A stretch of 64,000 nucleotides of DNA. Origin: a virus. The notes under the pieces are model-generated. The model did not search any database. It saw only the letters and a list, made by a program, of their open reading frames with translations, and was not told the origin of the DNA. The position numbers were made by a program, and so were the translations under genes. The stretch spans positions 45,587-109,586 of IMG/VR virus record IMGVR_UViG_3300047444_000783; one strand, given 5' to 3'. Numbering within the stretch: the stretch's first letter is position 1; every line of letters begins with the position of its first letter. Shown here piece after piece: positions 52,054 through 58,331 of this stretch.

Positions 52054-52392
52054 ATGCAGGCAACTGACGCCGTCCAGCACTACAGCGAGATTGACGTCGT
52101 TCTCAGTGGCCTGGTCACCGGGATCATGGCGCTCGGTGCGATCGTCGGATTCTTCATGAAAGAGCGATTTAAGCGCTACGACGCCCATCTGATCCAGGCG
52201 GCGCTCGAGGATCAGAAACTCGCTCTCCTGCAGCAGGCGGTCACCGCCCACGCAGCCGAGGATGACAAACGCTTTACCGACTTGAAGGACTCGCTCGCCT
52301 ATAACACGAAGACCACGACATGGGTTGGAGACTGCGTGATCGCCATGAGAACGGGCGACCCTATTCCACCCAGGCCACAGCAATTCCCATGA
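52054..52392 (+). CDS. single-span membrane protein with coiled coil
   Basis: A 112 aa protein with one transmembrane helix (about residues 16-34, VLSGLVTGIMALGAIVGFF), then a basic stop-transfer (MKERFKRYD) and a helical coiled-coil stretch (LEDQKLALLQQAVTAHAAED). The topology would suit a spanin- or holin-accessory protein, but no lysis gene neighbours it. Confidence 0.55.
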   Translation: MQATDAVQHYSEIDVVLSGLVTGIMALGAIVGFFMKERFKRYDAHLIQAALEDQKLALLQQAVTAHAAEDDKRFTDLKDSLAYNTKTTTWVGDCVIAMRTGDPIPPRPQQFP

Positions 52393-52449
52393 CACCTGGA
52401 TATCGGAGAATTCTGAAAAAGCCTATGTAGGCGCCGGCAGGAGGTTGCC

Positions 52450-54027
52450 TTGAAGGGCCGACCACTCACCGACGGATTGAAAGAGAAGATCGGACAACTG
52501 CGGCGCAACGGACTCACGACGCGTGAAATCAGCGCTAAGGTTGCCATTTCTTTCGGCGCGATCGCCAAGTACTTACGTAAAGCCGGAATTGATCCTCCAG
52601 ACCCCTCGCCCATTTCCTCCACCATCACCGAGATTTTCGACGCGGAATTTGGCGATGACGAGACGTTAGTCGTCACCTGGGCGCAGAATGCGACTCCACC
52701 ACACCATGGCTTCCTACGGGCGCTCCGGGCTTACTGTAAGCACAATCGTGCACGCCTCGTCATTATCCCCGGACGCTATAAGAATCCGACCAGCACCTGG
52801 ACCGCCAGTCAGCAGAATGAGCAATGGTGGAGCGCTGAATTGGTACCCTACCTGTATAACCGGCGCGTGAAGCTGGGTCCGAATATCGCGCTACTCGCCG
52901 ACATCTGCGTGCAGCCTACGGCCGTTAGCCCACTCTCCGGGATGGAAACCCTGTCTCACGGCGAAAGCAGTGTCATCGGGCATCCGAAACTCCAGTTAAA
53001 GACGGTCCCAACTCCCCATCAACGCTCGCCCAAGATCATCACGACGACCGGGTCGGTCACGCGCGCGAACTACACGGACACGAAGGCCGGCAAGAAAGGG
53101 GACTTTAACCACGTCTACGGGGCGGTCGTGCTCGAGCGGTCGGGAAAGAAGTTCTATCTCCGGCACATCAACGCGCGCTCCGACGGCGCTTTCTGCGACC
53201 TCGACAAAGCGTACTTTGCGGACGGGAAAGTTAGAAACGCCGGGCCATACGCCGGCCTGGTCTTCGGGGACGTCCACGTCGATGCGTGCGATCCGGTCGT
53301 GCTCGACGCGACGTTCAACAAACTCGTCAAGCGGCTAAACCCGAAAGTACTCGTGCTGCACGATCTACTGGACGCCTATTCGGTTAATCCCCACCATGCC
53401 GGTAACCCGTTCATCGCGGTCTCGAAACGCCAGAACGATCTCGATAATCTCCAGGACGAGGTCAATCGGGTCATCGGCTGGCTCCAGCAATACACAGGCA
53501 TCCGGGAGACCGTGATCGTTCCATCGAACCACGACGATATGTTCTCCCGATGGATGTCCCGGCAGGACTGGCGAGACGATCCGACGAACGCCGAGTACTA
53601 TCTCGAGACCGCGCTATTTATGGTCCGCGGGATTAAGCATGGAATCAATGGGACGTCGACGCCAGACCCCCTCCAGTACTGGATTGGGCGCGCAAAGCTG
53701 CCGAACGTCCGATGTCTGAAAGCGCTGGAAAGTTTCATCATCAAGGGGATTGAATGCGGACTCCACGGCCATCAGGGACCGAACGGCGCCCGCGGCAGCC
53801 TGCTCAACCTGAGCCGCCTGGGCGTGAAGGTCATCACTGGGCATTCGCATACGCCAGGCATCGAGGCCGGGCACTACAAGACCGGAACGATGACGCCACT
53901 GAGTCTCGAATATACGGGGCCGGTTAGTGGCTGGCTCAATGCACATGTGGCGATCACACCGATGGGCAAACGGGTAATTTTTGTCTGCGTTGACGGGCAT
54001 TTCTGGAAGGATAGAAAAGTTGCTTAA
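52450..54027 (+). CDS. metallophosphoesterase resembling the phage T5 A1 protein
   Basis: A 525 aa protein with TTG start 5 bases after AGGAGG. Residues 1-48 are an HTH (IGQLRRNGLTTREISAKVAI). The rest has the ordered motifs of a calcineurin-like phosphoesterase: FGDVHVDACDP, VLHDLLDAYSVNPHH, IVPSNHDDMF and ITGHSHTPGIEAGHYKTG. The combination is similar to T5 A1, a pre-early protein needed for host DNA degradation and full DNA transfer. The gene is close to the right end, a similar relative place. The similarity is from memory and not checked by alignment. Confidence 0.65.
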   Translation: MKGRPLTDGLKEKIGQLRRNGLTTREISAKVAISFGAIAKYLRKAGIDPPDPSPISSTITEIFDAEFGDDETLVVTWAQNATPPHHGFLRALRAYCKHNRARLVIIPGRYKNPTSTWTASQQNEQWWSAELVPYLYNRRVKLGPNIALLADICVQPTAVSPLSGMETLSHGESSVIGHPKLQLKTVPTPHQRSPKIITTTGSVTRANYTDTKAGKKGDFNHVYGAVVLERSGKKFYLRHINARSDGAFCDLDKAYFADGKVRNAGPYAGLVFGDVHVDACDPVVLDATFNKLVKRLNPKVLVLHDLLDAYSVNPHHAGNPFIAVSKRQNDLDNLQDEVNRVIGWLQQYTGIRETVIVPSNHDDMFSRWMSRQDWRDDPTNAEYYLETALFMVRGIKHGINGTSTPDPLQYWIGRAKLPNVRCLKALESFIIKGIECGLHGHQGPNGARGSLLNLSRLGVKVITGHSHTPGIEAGHYKTGTMTPLSLEYTGPVSGWLNAHVAITPMGKRVIFVCVDGHFWKDRKVA

Positions 54028-54060
54028 CCAGTAATTCTCGTGGCTTTGGCCAGTCTCGAG

Positions 54061-54279
54061 ATGCGGGTTACTGTTGGCCCGGCATTTGTTATGACCGGCC
54101 TATTCGATCTACTCGACGATCCTTCGCCATACCCTTTTCTTGGGAGCATGTTTGACGAGCAAGCGTATGATGCCTTATTCCCCGCCGGGATGTGGATCCC
54201 GCGGTTACCATCGGCAGATAGTAACGGACGTTCACTATCTACGGGTAGTTCACGGAACATGAACAACTGTGAATTGTGA
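54061..54279 (+). CDS. questionable small protein
   Basis: A 72-codon open frame from ATG 54061 (MRVTVGPAFVMTGLFDLLDD, then PYPFLGSMFDEQAYDALFPA). The composition looks protein-like but there is no ribosome binding site, and an opposite-strand frame covers the same bases. Listed because it fills an otherwise empty 270-base gap. Confidence 0.3.
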   Translation: MRVTVGPAFVMTGLFDLLDDPSPYPFLGSMFDEQAYDALFPAGMWIPRLPSADSNGRSLSTGSSRNMNNCEL

Positions 54280-54296
54280 ACACTGGCTGTGAATTT

Positions 54297-54482
54297 ATGA
54301 AATGTATCTGCTGCGATAAAACATTTGGCGACTACGCGCTCAAAACAGGATGCCTTATCCCGATCACGAGCAAACTCAACCTATTCCCGGGTATCGTCTA
54401 CTGCTGCCTCAAGTGCAACCGCGAGATCCTCGAGGACTGGGTCTACAAGAAGCGGGAGATCGCCGACCTGAAGGTCTCGTAA
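54297..54482 (+). CDS. small zinc-binding protein
   Basis: A 61 aa protein (MKCICCDKTFGDYALKTGCL, then YCCLKCNREILEDW) with paired cysteines at both ends. ATG 54297 is preferred to a GTG seven codons upstream. It converges on the tRNA array, whose last gene starts 2 bases after its stop. Confidence 0.6.
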   Translation: MKCICCDKTFGDYALKTGCLIPITSKLNLFPGIVYCCLKCNREILEDWVYKKREIADLKVS

Positions 54483-54483
54483 C

Positions 54484-54553
54484 TGCCCCGGCAGGAATCG
54501 GACCTGCGCTTCCGGATTCAAAGTCCGGCGCCTCACCATTCGGCCACAGGGCA
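54484..54553 (-). tRNA. tRNA-Gln (anticodon TTG)
   Basis: All four arms are present; anticodon loop CTTTGAA, T-loop TCCGATT, 7-bp acceptor stem with one G-U pair. CCA is not encoded. This is the last gene of the array. Confidence 0.9.
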
Positions 54554-54558
54554 AAAGC

Positions 54559-54642
54559 GGAAGAGCGGGGGATCGAACCCCGATGACGCTCACGCGCCGC
54601 CGCATTAGCAGTGCGGACCCTTACCATTCGGGCCACTCTTCC
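54559..54642 (-). tRNA. tRNA-Ser (anticodon GCT)
   Basis: Class II with a long variable arm; anticodon loop CTGCTAA on a 5-bp stem, perfect acceptor stem GGAAGAG / CTCTTCC. Confidence 0.92.
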
Positions 54643-54646
54643 AAGA

Positions 54647-54717
54647 GTCCACGGCCGGAATCGGACCGGCGATAATGGTTTTGCAGACCATCCCCTTAGC
54701 CATTTGGGTACGTGGAC
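54647..54717 (-). tRNA. tRNA-Cys (anticodon GCA)
   Basis: Anticodon loop CTGCAAA, acceptor stem GTCCACG / CGTGGAC, T-loop TCCGATT. Confidence 0.92.
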
Positions 54718-54721
54718 AAGT

Positions 54722-54799
54722 AGCCCCTGAGAGATTTGAACTCTCACCCTTTCGGATCCGGGTCTAAGCCGGACGTGTATGCCATTTCACCAAGGGGCC
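54722..54799 (-). tRNA. tRNA-Leu (anticodon TAG)
   Basis: Class II; anticodon loop CTTAGAC, acceptor stem with terminal G-U pair, T-loop TTCAAAT. Confidence 0.88.
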
Positions 54800-54804
54800 A
54801 AAGT

Positions 54805-54883
54805 GCCGGCCACGAGAGTTGAACTCGTACCCTTTCGGATCCGCTCTTAAGGCGGATGCGTCTGCCTGTTCCGCCAGGCCGGC
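54805..54883 (-). tRNA. tRNA-Leu (anticodon TAA)
   Basis: Class II; anticodon loop CTTAAGA on a GC-rich stem, acceptor stem GCCGGCC / GGCCGGC. Confidence 0.9.
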
Positions 54884-54888
54884 AAAGA

Positions 54889-54978
54889 GGAAGCGGTGAG
54901 ATTCGAACTCACGAGATAGCCTTTCAACTACCCGCCGGGTTTCGGGTCCGGTGTCTTAAACCACTCGACCACGCTTCC
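54889..54978 (-). tRNA. tRNA-Ser (anticodon CGA), C at position 33
   Basis: Class II with a long variable arm; acceptor stem GGAAGCG / CGCTTCC. The anticodon loop is CCCGAAA, so the normally invariant T33 is C, and the stem ends in an A-C mismatch. Anticodon CGA would read TCG. Confidence 0.75.
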
Positions 54979-54982
54979 AAGT

Positions 54983-55066
54983 GCGAACGGAAGGATTTGA
55001 ACCTTCGTAGCCCCAAGGGGCAACAGTTTTACAGACTGCCGTCGTTGGCCGCTTGACTACGTTCGC
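54983..55066 (-). tRNA. tRNA-Tyr (anticodon GTA)
   Basis: Class II as in bacteria; anticodon loop CTGTAAA, acceptor stem GCGAACG / CGTTCGC, T-loop TTCAAAT. Confidence 0.9.
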
Positions 55067-55070
55067 AAAT

Positions 55071-55153
55071 CCCGAACAACAGACTTGAACTGTTACGCCT
55101 TGAAGGGGCACCGGGTTTTGAGTCCGGCGTGTCTACCGTTCCACCAGTTCGGG
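55071..55153 (-). tRNA. tRNA-Leu (anticodon CAA)
   Basis: Class II; anticodon loop CTCAAAA on a stem with one A-C mismatch, acceptor stem CCCGAAC / GTTCGGG. Confidence 0.88.
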
Positions 55154-55267
55154 TGATTTTTGATTTACAGGGATTGACAATAACTGAGGCGTAATGAGGG
55201 TCGCAAGCGGAGTGAGCGCAGGAAACGGTCGATCATGTGGCGAACTGTAATCTTTCGCATGGGGGCC

Positions 55268-55296
55268 ACTTTAAATCCTTTTGTCCAGGATGTCAA
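55268..55296 (-). promoter_or_regulatory. candidate promoter inside the tRNA array
   Basis: On the minus strand TTGACA (55296-55291), a 17-base spacer and TAAAGT (55273-55268). It lies in the 143-base gap between tRNA-Arg(CCT) and tRNA-Leu(CAA) and could drive the last eight tRNAs. The gap also holds a 31-codon Arg-rich frame (55165-55260) of doubtful meaning. Confidence 0.4.
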
Positions 55297-55368
55297 GCGC
55301 CTGCGGAGAATCGAACTCCGGATCGTCGTCTTAGGAGGACGCTGCTCTGTCCGCTGAGCTACAGGCGC
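55297..55368 (-). tRNA. tRNA-Arg (anticodon CCT)
   Basis: Anticodon loop CTCCTAA, acceptor stem GCGCCTG / CAGGCGC, T-loop TTCGATT. The outer pair of the anticodon stem is a G-A mismatch. Confidence 0.88.
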
Positions 55369-55371
55369 GAT

Positions 55372-55441
55372 ACCGAGGCTGGGAATCGGACCCAAATATC
55401 TGGATACACAGGCCAGCATTCTGCCATTGAATTACCTCGGC
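55372..55441 (-). tRNA. tRNA-His (anticodon GTG)
   Basis: Anticodon loop CTGTGTA, acceptor stem GCCGAGG / CCTCGGT with a terminal G-U pair, T-loop TCCGATT. Confidence 0.88.
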
Positions 55442-55445
55442 GCAT

Positions 55446-55518
55446 GCCAGCGGTGGGGTATGATCCCACAGCCCTCCGCTTAAAAGGCGGTTACTCTGTC
55501 CGTTTGAGTTACGCTGGC
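55446..55518 (-). tRNA. tRNA-Lys (anticodon TTT)
   Basis: Anticodon loop CTTTTAA, acceptor stem CGCTGGC / GCCAGCG oriented for the minus strand, T-loop ATCATAC, slightly divergent. Confidence 0.85.
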
Positions 55519-55521
55519 GAT

Positions 55522-55592
55522 GCCACGGGTGGGGATTGGACCCACGACGCCCGGCTTTTCAGACCGGCGCTCTACCACTGAGCTACCGCGGC
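55522..55592 (-). tRNA. tRNA-Phe (anticodon GAA)
   Basis: Anticodon loop CTGAAAA, acceptor stem GCCGCGG / CCGTGGC with one G-U pair, T-loop TCCAATC. Confidence 0.9.
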
Positions 55593-55626
55593 AAGCAGAT
55601 CGCGCGGTCATAGACCGCGTCTACAT

Positions 55627-55698
55627 GCTCGAGGGGAGAATCGGACTCCCGACACCCGGCTTATCAGACCGGAACTCTGACCACTGAGTTACTCGAGC
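55627..55698 (-). tRNA. tRNA-Ile (anticodon GAT)
   Basis: Anticodon loop CTGATAA, perfect acceptor stem GCTCGAG / CTCGAGC, T-loop TCCGATT. Confidence 0.92.
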
Positions 55699-55701
55699 GA
55701 C

Positions 55702-55772
55702 AGGGTGTAGCGGATTCGAACCGCTGATCTTCCGTTAGAGAGACGGAGGACTTGCCGCTAGTCGAACACCCC
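55702..55772 (-). tRNA. tRNA-Glu (anticodon CTC)
   Basis: Anticodon loop CTCTCTA, acceptor stem GGGGTGT / ACACCCT with terminal G-U pair, T-loop TTCGAAT. Confidence 0.88.
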
Positions 55773-55776
55773 AAGT

Positions 55777-55846
55777 AGCGCCGCGGAGAATCGGACTCCG
55801 ATCATCGGGTTGAAAGCCCGATTGCTTACCCTTGGCATACGGCGCC
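55777..55846 (-). tRNA. tRNA-Glu (anticodon TTC)
   Basis: Anticodon loop CTTTCAA, acceptor stem GGCGCCG / CGGCGCT with terminal G-U pair, T-loop TCCGATT. Confidence 0.92.
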
Positions 55847-55864
55847 AAAATTATTCCAAAATTA

Positions 55865-55984
55865 TTCCCACGGTGAAGGTTAGCATCGCTCCTAATCCCT
55901 CATCCCCCCGTCAGCGATGATCGGGGTGCCCTTAACGGAGGCGCCTTGTCAGGCTGACACTTGACTCGTGTCTTGCCGTGGGAA
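55865..55984 (-). ncRNA. candidate structured RNA between tRNA genes
   Basis: A 9-bp closing stem (TTCCCACGG / CCGTGGGAA on the minus strand) brackets about 100 bases that contain further hairpins: GACAC/GTGTC, CCCCG/CGGGG and the alternative pair CATCGCT/AGCGATG. It has no tRNA T-loop and no open frame. It is followed by a doubled AATAATTTTGG. The strand is assumed from the tRNAs. Function unknown. Confidence 0.45.
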
Positions 55985-55992
55985 CTTCAAGC

Positions 55993-56065
55993 GGAGATGA
56001 CCGGATTCGAACCGGCGATATCCTCATCGACAGTGAGGTGCCTTGAGCCGCTAGGCGACATCTCC
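55993..56065 (-). tRNA. tRNA-Asp (anticodon GTC)
   Basis: Anticodon loop CTGTCGA on CCTCA/TGAGG, acceptor stem GGAGATG / CATCTCC, T-loop TTCGAAT. Confidence 0.92.
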
Positions 56066-56069
56066 AAGT

Positions 56070-56140
56070 GCGGTAGACGGGAATCGGACCCGCAATCTCT
56101 TCGTTGGCAACGAAGCGCCTTGCCGTTGGGCCACTACCGC
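56070..56140 (-). tRNA. tRNA-Gly (anticodon GCC)
   Basis: Anticodon loop TTGCCAA, acceptor stem GCGGTAG / CTACCGC, T-loop TCCGATT. Confidence 0.92.
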
Positions 56141-56169
56141 AAACATGTCTAATCGTACATACTTCAAAT

Positions 56170-56239
56170 GCCTCGAGCGGGAATCGGACCCGCAGTCTCT
56201 GGTTGGAAGCCAGACGGTTTACCACTAACCGACCGAGGC
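56170..56239 (-). tRNA. tRNA-Gly (anticodon TCC)
   Basis: Anticodon loop CTTCCAA, acceptor stem GCCTCGG / TCGAGGC with one G-U pair, T-loop TCCGATT. Confidence 0.92.
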
Positions 56240-56244
56240 GAAGT

Positions 56245-56315
56245 ACCCGCGAGGCGACTCGAACGCCTATCATCCTGATTCGTAGTCAGGTGCCTATCCG
56301 TTAGACTACGCGGGC
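56245..56315 (-). tRNA. tRNA-Arg (anticodon ACG)
   Basis: Anticodon loop CTACGAA on CCTGA/TCAGG; A34 is expected to become inosine. Acceptor stem GCCCGCG / CGCGGGT. Confidence 0.92.
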
Positions 56316-56320
56316 AAAGC

Positions 56321-56395
56321 TGGCAGGGTGGGTTTCGAACCCACATCTATTCCGGTTAACAGCCGGACGCATTACCGAATGTTTGCTACCTGCCA
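56321..56395 (-). tRNA. tRNA-Asn (anticodon GTT)
   Basis: Anticodon loop CTGTTAA, perfect acceptor stem TGGCAGG / CCTGCCA, T-loop TTCGAAA. Confidence 0.92.
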
Positions 56396-56397
56396 AT

Positions 56398-56470
56398 CGA
56401 TCCGGTGGGAGTCGGACCCACAACATTCCGCTTTCGGAGAGCGGTGCCCTGTCCATTAGGCGACGGATCG
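56398..56470 (-). tRNA. tRNA-Arg (anticodon CCG)
   Basis: Anticodon loop CTCCGAA on CCGCT/AGCGG, acceptor stem CGATCCG / CGGATCG. Confidence 0.9.
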
Positions 56471-56474
56471 CAAC

Positions 56475-56546
56475 TGGGTCATCAGGCTTCGAACCTGAAA
56501 CATCCGCTTTCAGAGAGCGGCGCTCTGCCAGTTGAGCTATGACCCA
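56475..56546 (-). tRNA. tRNA-Gln (anticodon CTG)
   Basis: Anticodon loop CTCTGAA on CCGCT/AGCGG, acceptor stem TGGGTCA / TGACCCA, T-loop TTCGAAG. Confidence 0.92.
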
Positions 56547-56548
56547 AT

Positions 56549-56620
56549 GCTGTCCCGGGGCAACGATCCCCGAACCTACCGGGTAAGAGCCGGTTGCTCT
56601 GCCAGTTGAGCTAGGACAGC
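56549..56620 (-). tRNA. tRNA-Lys (anticodon CTT) with variant T-loop
   Basis: Anticodon loop CTCTTAC, acceptor stem GCTGTCC / GGACAGC. The T-loop is ATCGTTG instead of the usual TTCGAAT type, the same variant as in the next two genes. Confidence 0.85.
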
Positions 56621-56836
56621 TTATTCAATATATCCAGCAAGTTCGGCCGTGCAGAACGGACGGTCCGTTCTCTCCAGTTGATACCGGTCGAAAACATCTA
56701 ACAATTTCCGAAAGGCAGTACCATTTTCCCTGTCTTCCAATGAGGCAGTAACGAAAATCATAACCGCCGATTCTACACTCTTCCTGAGTAACCGCCGGTG
56801 GCGGCGCCTTTCCGCTCGCGGCTTCTTCTTTCTCAT
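56621..56836 (-). CDS. small basic protein inside the tRNA array
   Basis: A 71 aa protein starting at ATG 56834-56836 (MRKKKPRAERRRHRRLLRKS) with a strongly basic N-terminus and a folded-looking remainder (VMIFVTASLEDRENGTAFRK, then LDVFDRYQLERTD). It begins 3 bases from one tRNA and its stop abuts the other. It may bind RNA. No family recognised. Confidence 0.55.
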   Translation of the reverse strand: MRKKKPRAERRRHRRLLRKSVESAVMIFVTASLEDRENGTAFRKLLDVFDRYQLERTDRPFCTAELAGYIE

Positions 56837-56838
56837 AT

Positions 56839-56910
56839 AGCCCCTGGAGGCAACGATCCCCCAACCTCCCGGGTGTAGGCCGGGCGCTCTGCCGGTTGAG
56901 CTAAGGAGCC
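56839..56910 (-). tRNA. tRNA-Val (anticodon TAC), variant T-loop and C33
   Basis: Anticodon loop CCTACAC, so position 33 is C. The T-loop is ATCGTTG, as in its neighbours. The acceptor stem pairs throughout with two G-U pairs. One T-stem pair is mismatched. Confidence 0.75.
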
Positions 56911-56918
56911 ATGTCAAA

Positions 56919-56990
56919 GCCAACGGCCGGCAACGATCCGGCAACATCCGGTTTACAGGACCGGCGTTCTGCCTATTGAACTACGTCGGC
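56919..56990 (-). tRNA. tRNA-Thr (anticodon TGT), variant T-loop and C33
   Basis: Anticodon loop CCTGTAA on CCGGT/ACCGG, position 33 is C. T-loop ATCGTTG on a perfect T-stem. Acceptor stem GCCGACG / CGTTGGC. Confidence 0.78.
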
Positions 56991-56993
56991 GAA

Positions 56994-57058
56994 GGTCCAG
57001 CCAGTCTCCAGTAACTACCGTCCTAGGACGGCGCTCTACCAGTACATGGGGCCAGACC
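56994..57058 (-). pseudogene. degenerate or unusual tRNA-like gene
   Basis: A 65-base element with a pairing acceptor stem (GGTCTGG / CTGGACC), the D-arm end GGTAGAGC, and an anticodon-like hairpin (CCGTCCTAGGACGG, palindromic), but no recognisable T-arm. The loop can be read CCTAGGA, which would again have C33. Identity undetermined (TAG or AGG). Confidence 0.4.
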
Positions 57059-57061
57059 AAA

Positions 57062-57131
57062 GCCACAGCCGGGAATTGAACCCGAGTATCTCGCTTACCA
57101 AGCGAGTGCCTTACCACTCGGCCACTGCGGC
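57062..57131 (-). tRNA. tRNA-Thr (anticodon GGT)
   Basis: Anticodon loop TTGGTAA on CTCGC/GCGAG, acceptor stem GCCGCAG / CTGTGGC, T-loop TTCAATT. Confidence 0.92.
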
Positions 57132-57135
57132 GAAA

Positions 57136-57207
57136 GCCAGCGGGGAGAATCGGACTCCCGACCTGTGCGTTACGAGTGCACTGCTCTACCAATTGAGCTA
57201 CGCCGGC
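57136..57207 (-). tRNA. tRNA-Thr (anticodon CGT)
   Basis: Anticodon loop CTCGTAA with one A-C mismatch in the stem, acceptor stem GCCGGCG / CGCTGGC, T-loop TCCGATT. Confidence 0.9.
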
Positions 57208-57211
57208 AAAT

Positions 57212-57282
57212 TGCCCCGGGGAGAATTGGACTCCCGACCCTTGGCTTATGAGACCAGTGCTCTACCTCTGAGCTACGGGGCG
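57212..57282 (-). tRNA. tRNA-Met (anticodon CAT), C1-A72 mismatch
   Basis: Anticodon loop CTCATAA. Acceptor stem CGCCCCG / CGGGGCA has an unpaired C1-A72, a feature of bacterial initiator tRNAs, but the anticodon stem (CTGGT / GCCAA) lacks the three G-C pairs of initiators. Its role as initiator, elongator or Ile2 (CAT) is open. Confidence 0.85.
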
Positions 57283-57283
57283 A

Positions 57284-57321
57284 CAAAAAGAAAGGCCGAA
57301 ACCTTGTTCGGGTTTCGGCCT
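57284..57321 (-). terminator. intrinsic terminator or attenuator at the 5' end of the main tRNA operon
   Basis: An 11-bp stem (AGGCCGAAACC / GGTTTCGGCCT) with a 7-base loop is followed on the minus strand by TTTCTTTTT. Its T-run ends one base before the 5' end of tRNA-Met, so readthrough is needed to transcribe the array from the upstream promoter. Confidence 0.85.
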
Positions 57322-57503
57322 GGACTTTCCGGATTTTGCTGTCTGCTTATCCGGTAACCCCAGGCACGCGCGTACCCATGATATTTCGATCATGAGTGCG
57401 TTCGACCTGGTGTTTAAAAGACATAAGTATCTCGTATAATTGCCGACGGCCAGCGGTCTGACCGTCAGAGCAGAAAGGCATTTCAGAACATCAACACAAG
57501 TAG
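57322..57503 (-). ncRNA. structured leader or small RNA ahead of the main tRNA operon
   Basis: Between the promoter at 57537 and the terminator at 57284 the minus strand can form several hairpins: GACGG/CCGTC, CCAGG/CCTGG with GCAC/GTGC inside, CATGAT/ATCATG, and CCGGAT/ATCCGG. There is no open frame. It is either an attenuator leader or an independent small RNA of about 220 bases. The plus strand also has TTTAAA-N16-TATAAT (57414-57441), an antisense promoter candidate. Confidence 0.45.
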
Positions 57504-57509
57504 ATTCTG

Positions 57510-57537
57510 ATTATCCACAACTCGTGCTGGCTGTCAA
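57510..57537 (-). promoter_or_regulatory. sigma70-type promoter
   Basis: TTGACA (57537-57532), a 16-base spacer and GATAAT (57515-57510) preceded by TGTG (extended -10). The same box followed by CAGA occurs at 58806-58833. It points into the structured leader and the main tRNA operon. Confidence 0.6.
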
Positions 57538-57540
57538 GCG

Positions 57541-57560
57541 CTTCCTAATATTTTAGGAAG
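57541..57560. other. 20-base palindrome
   Basis: CTTCCTAA-TATT-TTAGGAAG, 8-bp arms, between the stop of the gene at 57561 and the promoter. It partly overlaps an alternative GGAAGC/GCTTCC hairpin. It could be an operator or a termination structure. Confidence 0.45.
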
Positions 57561-58181
57561 CTACGCTGCTTCCGGCAACGCGGCTCCCGCTTTCTTCCCG
57601 TACTTCCGAATGATCAACTTCTCGATGACCGCGCGTTCATCGTCCTTCGCGACCTCGAGCAGCCCGGCCAGAAACATCTTGGTCGTCCGCGGCAGGTATT
57701 CGGTCACCCGCTTCTTCCGCTTGGCCTTCCGGATCCCCGCCCGTTCTTCGTACGCCCGGATGGCGGCGGTTATCCGCTTGCCGGCGCGGGAGTCGTACTT
57801 GCCGCCTCCATCTTCAATGTCATCCGGGTTGCGTCCACAGAGCGCGACGATCAGACGCCGACGGGGCGTCAACGACGGATCCGGAATCTCCAGTTGGTTT
57901 CGGCCGGCCATCAGTTCGACAAACTTGGCCTGGATCTCCGACTCCGCCTGGAAATACAGCCAATAGATTTCGCCGGCCAGCCACTGCCCGCCCTCGTGCT
58001 CCCGGTCGGCCGCAACCCAACGCTCGACGAATGTCAGGACATTCGGGTCGACGATCCGGTGCGCGTCCGGCTTTCGCGCCCCTAGTTTCTGAACTAAGCG
58101 TACGACCTTCTGATCGCCAAGAATGATCTGCTGTTTCGGCAGATGGATCGCCCTCGGCCGTACTCCCTCTTTAGTACTCAT
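57561..58181 (-). CDS. hypothetical protein
   Basis: A 206 aa protein. ATG 58179-58181 is chosen because GGAGG lies 5 bases upstream. It is helical and basic toward the C-terminus (RAGIRKAKRKKRVTEYLPRT). A TATAGT box and an AT-rich palindrome (GTTTAATTAATTAAAC) precede it. It separates the two tRNA operons. No family recognised. Confidence 0.6.
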   Translation of the reverse strand: MSTKEGVRPRAIHLPKQQIILGDQKVVRLVQKLGARKPDAHRIVDPNVLTFVERWVAADREHEGGQWLAGEIYWLYFQAESEIQAKFVELMAGRNQLEIPDPSLTPRRRLIVALCGRNPDDIEDGGGKYDSRAGKRITAAIRAYEERAGIRKAKRKKRVTEYLPRTTKMFLAGLLEVAKDDERAVIEKLIIRKYGKKAGAALPEAA

Positions 58182-58331
58182 ATGGTCCTCCAAGTTTAAT
58201 TAATTAAACTATACTAAAAGGCTAGAACGGAAGACATAGGCGTGTCTGTCGGTCTGTGTCCGACAGAGTACTTAGGGCGGAGTAGGGCAGAAACGTGGTT
58301 GAAATAGGGTCAAATAGGGCTGAAACGCGAC

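Noticed and set aside
54024-54266. 80-codon minus-strand frame between the phosphoesterase and the tRNA array
   Set aside because: Opposes the direction of the flanking plus-strand genes, no binding site and no recognisable motif; the plus-strand frame is only slightly better.
57361-57412. A further tRNA in the leader of the main tRNA operon
   Set aside because: Hairpins are present but there is no T-loop consensus and no complete acceptor stem.
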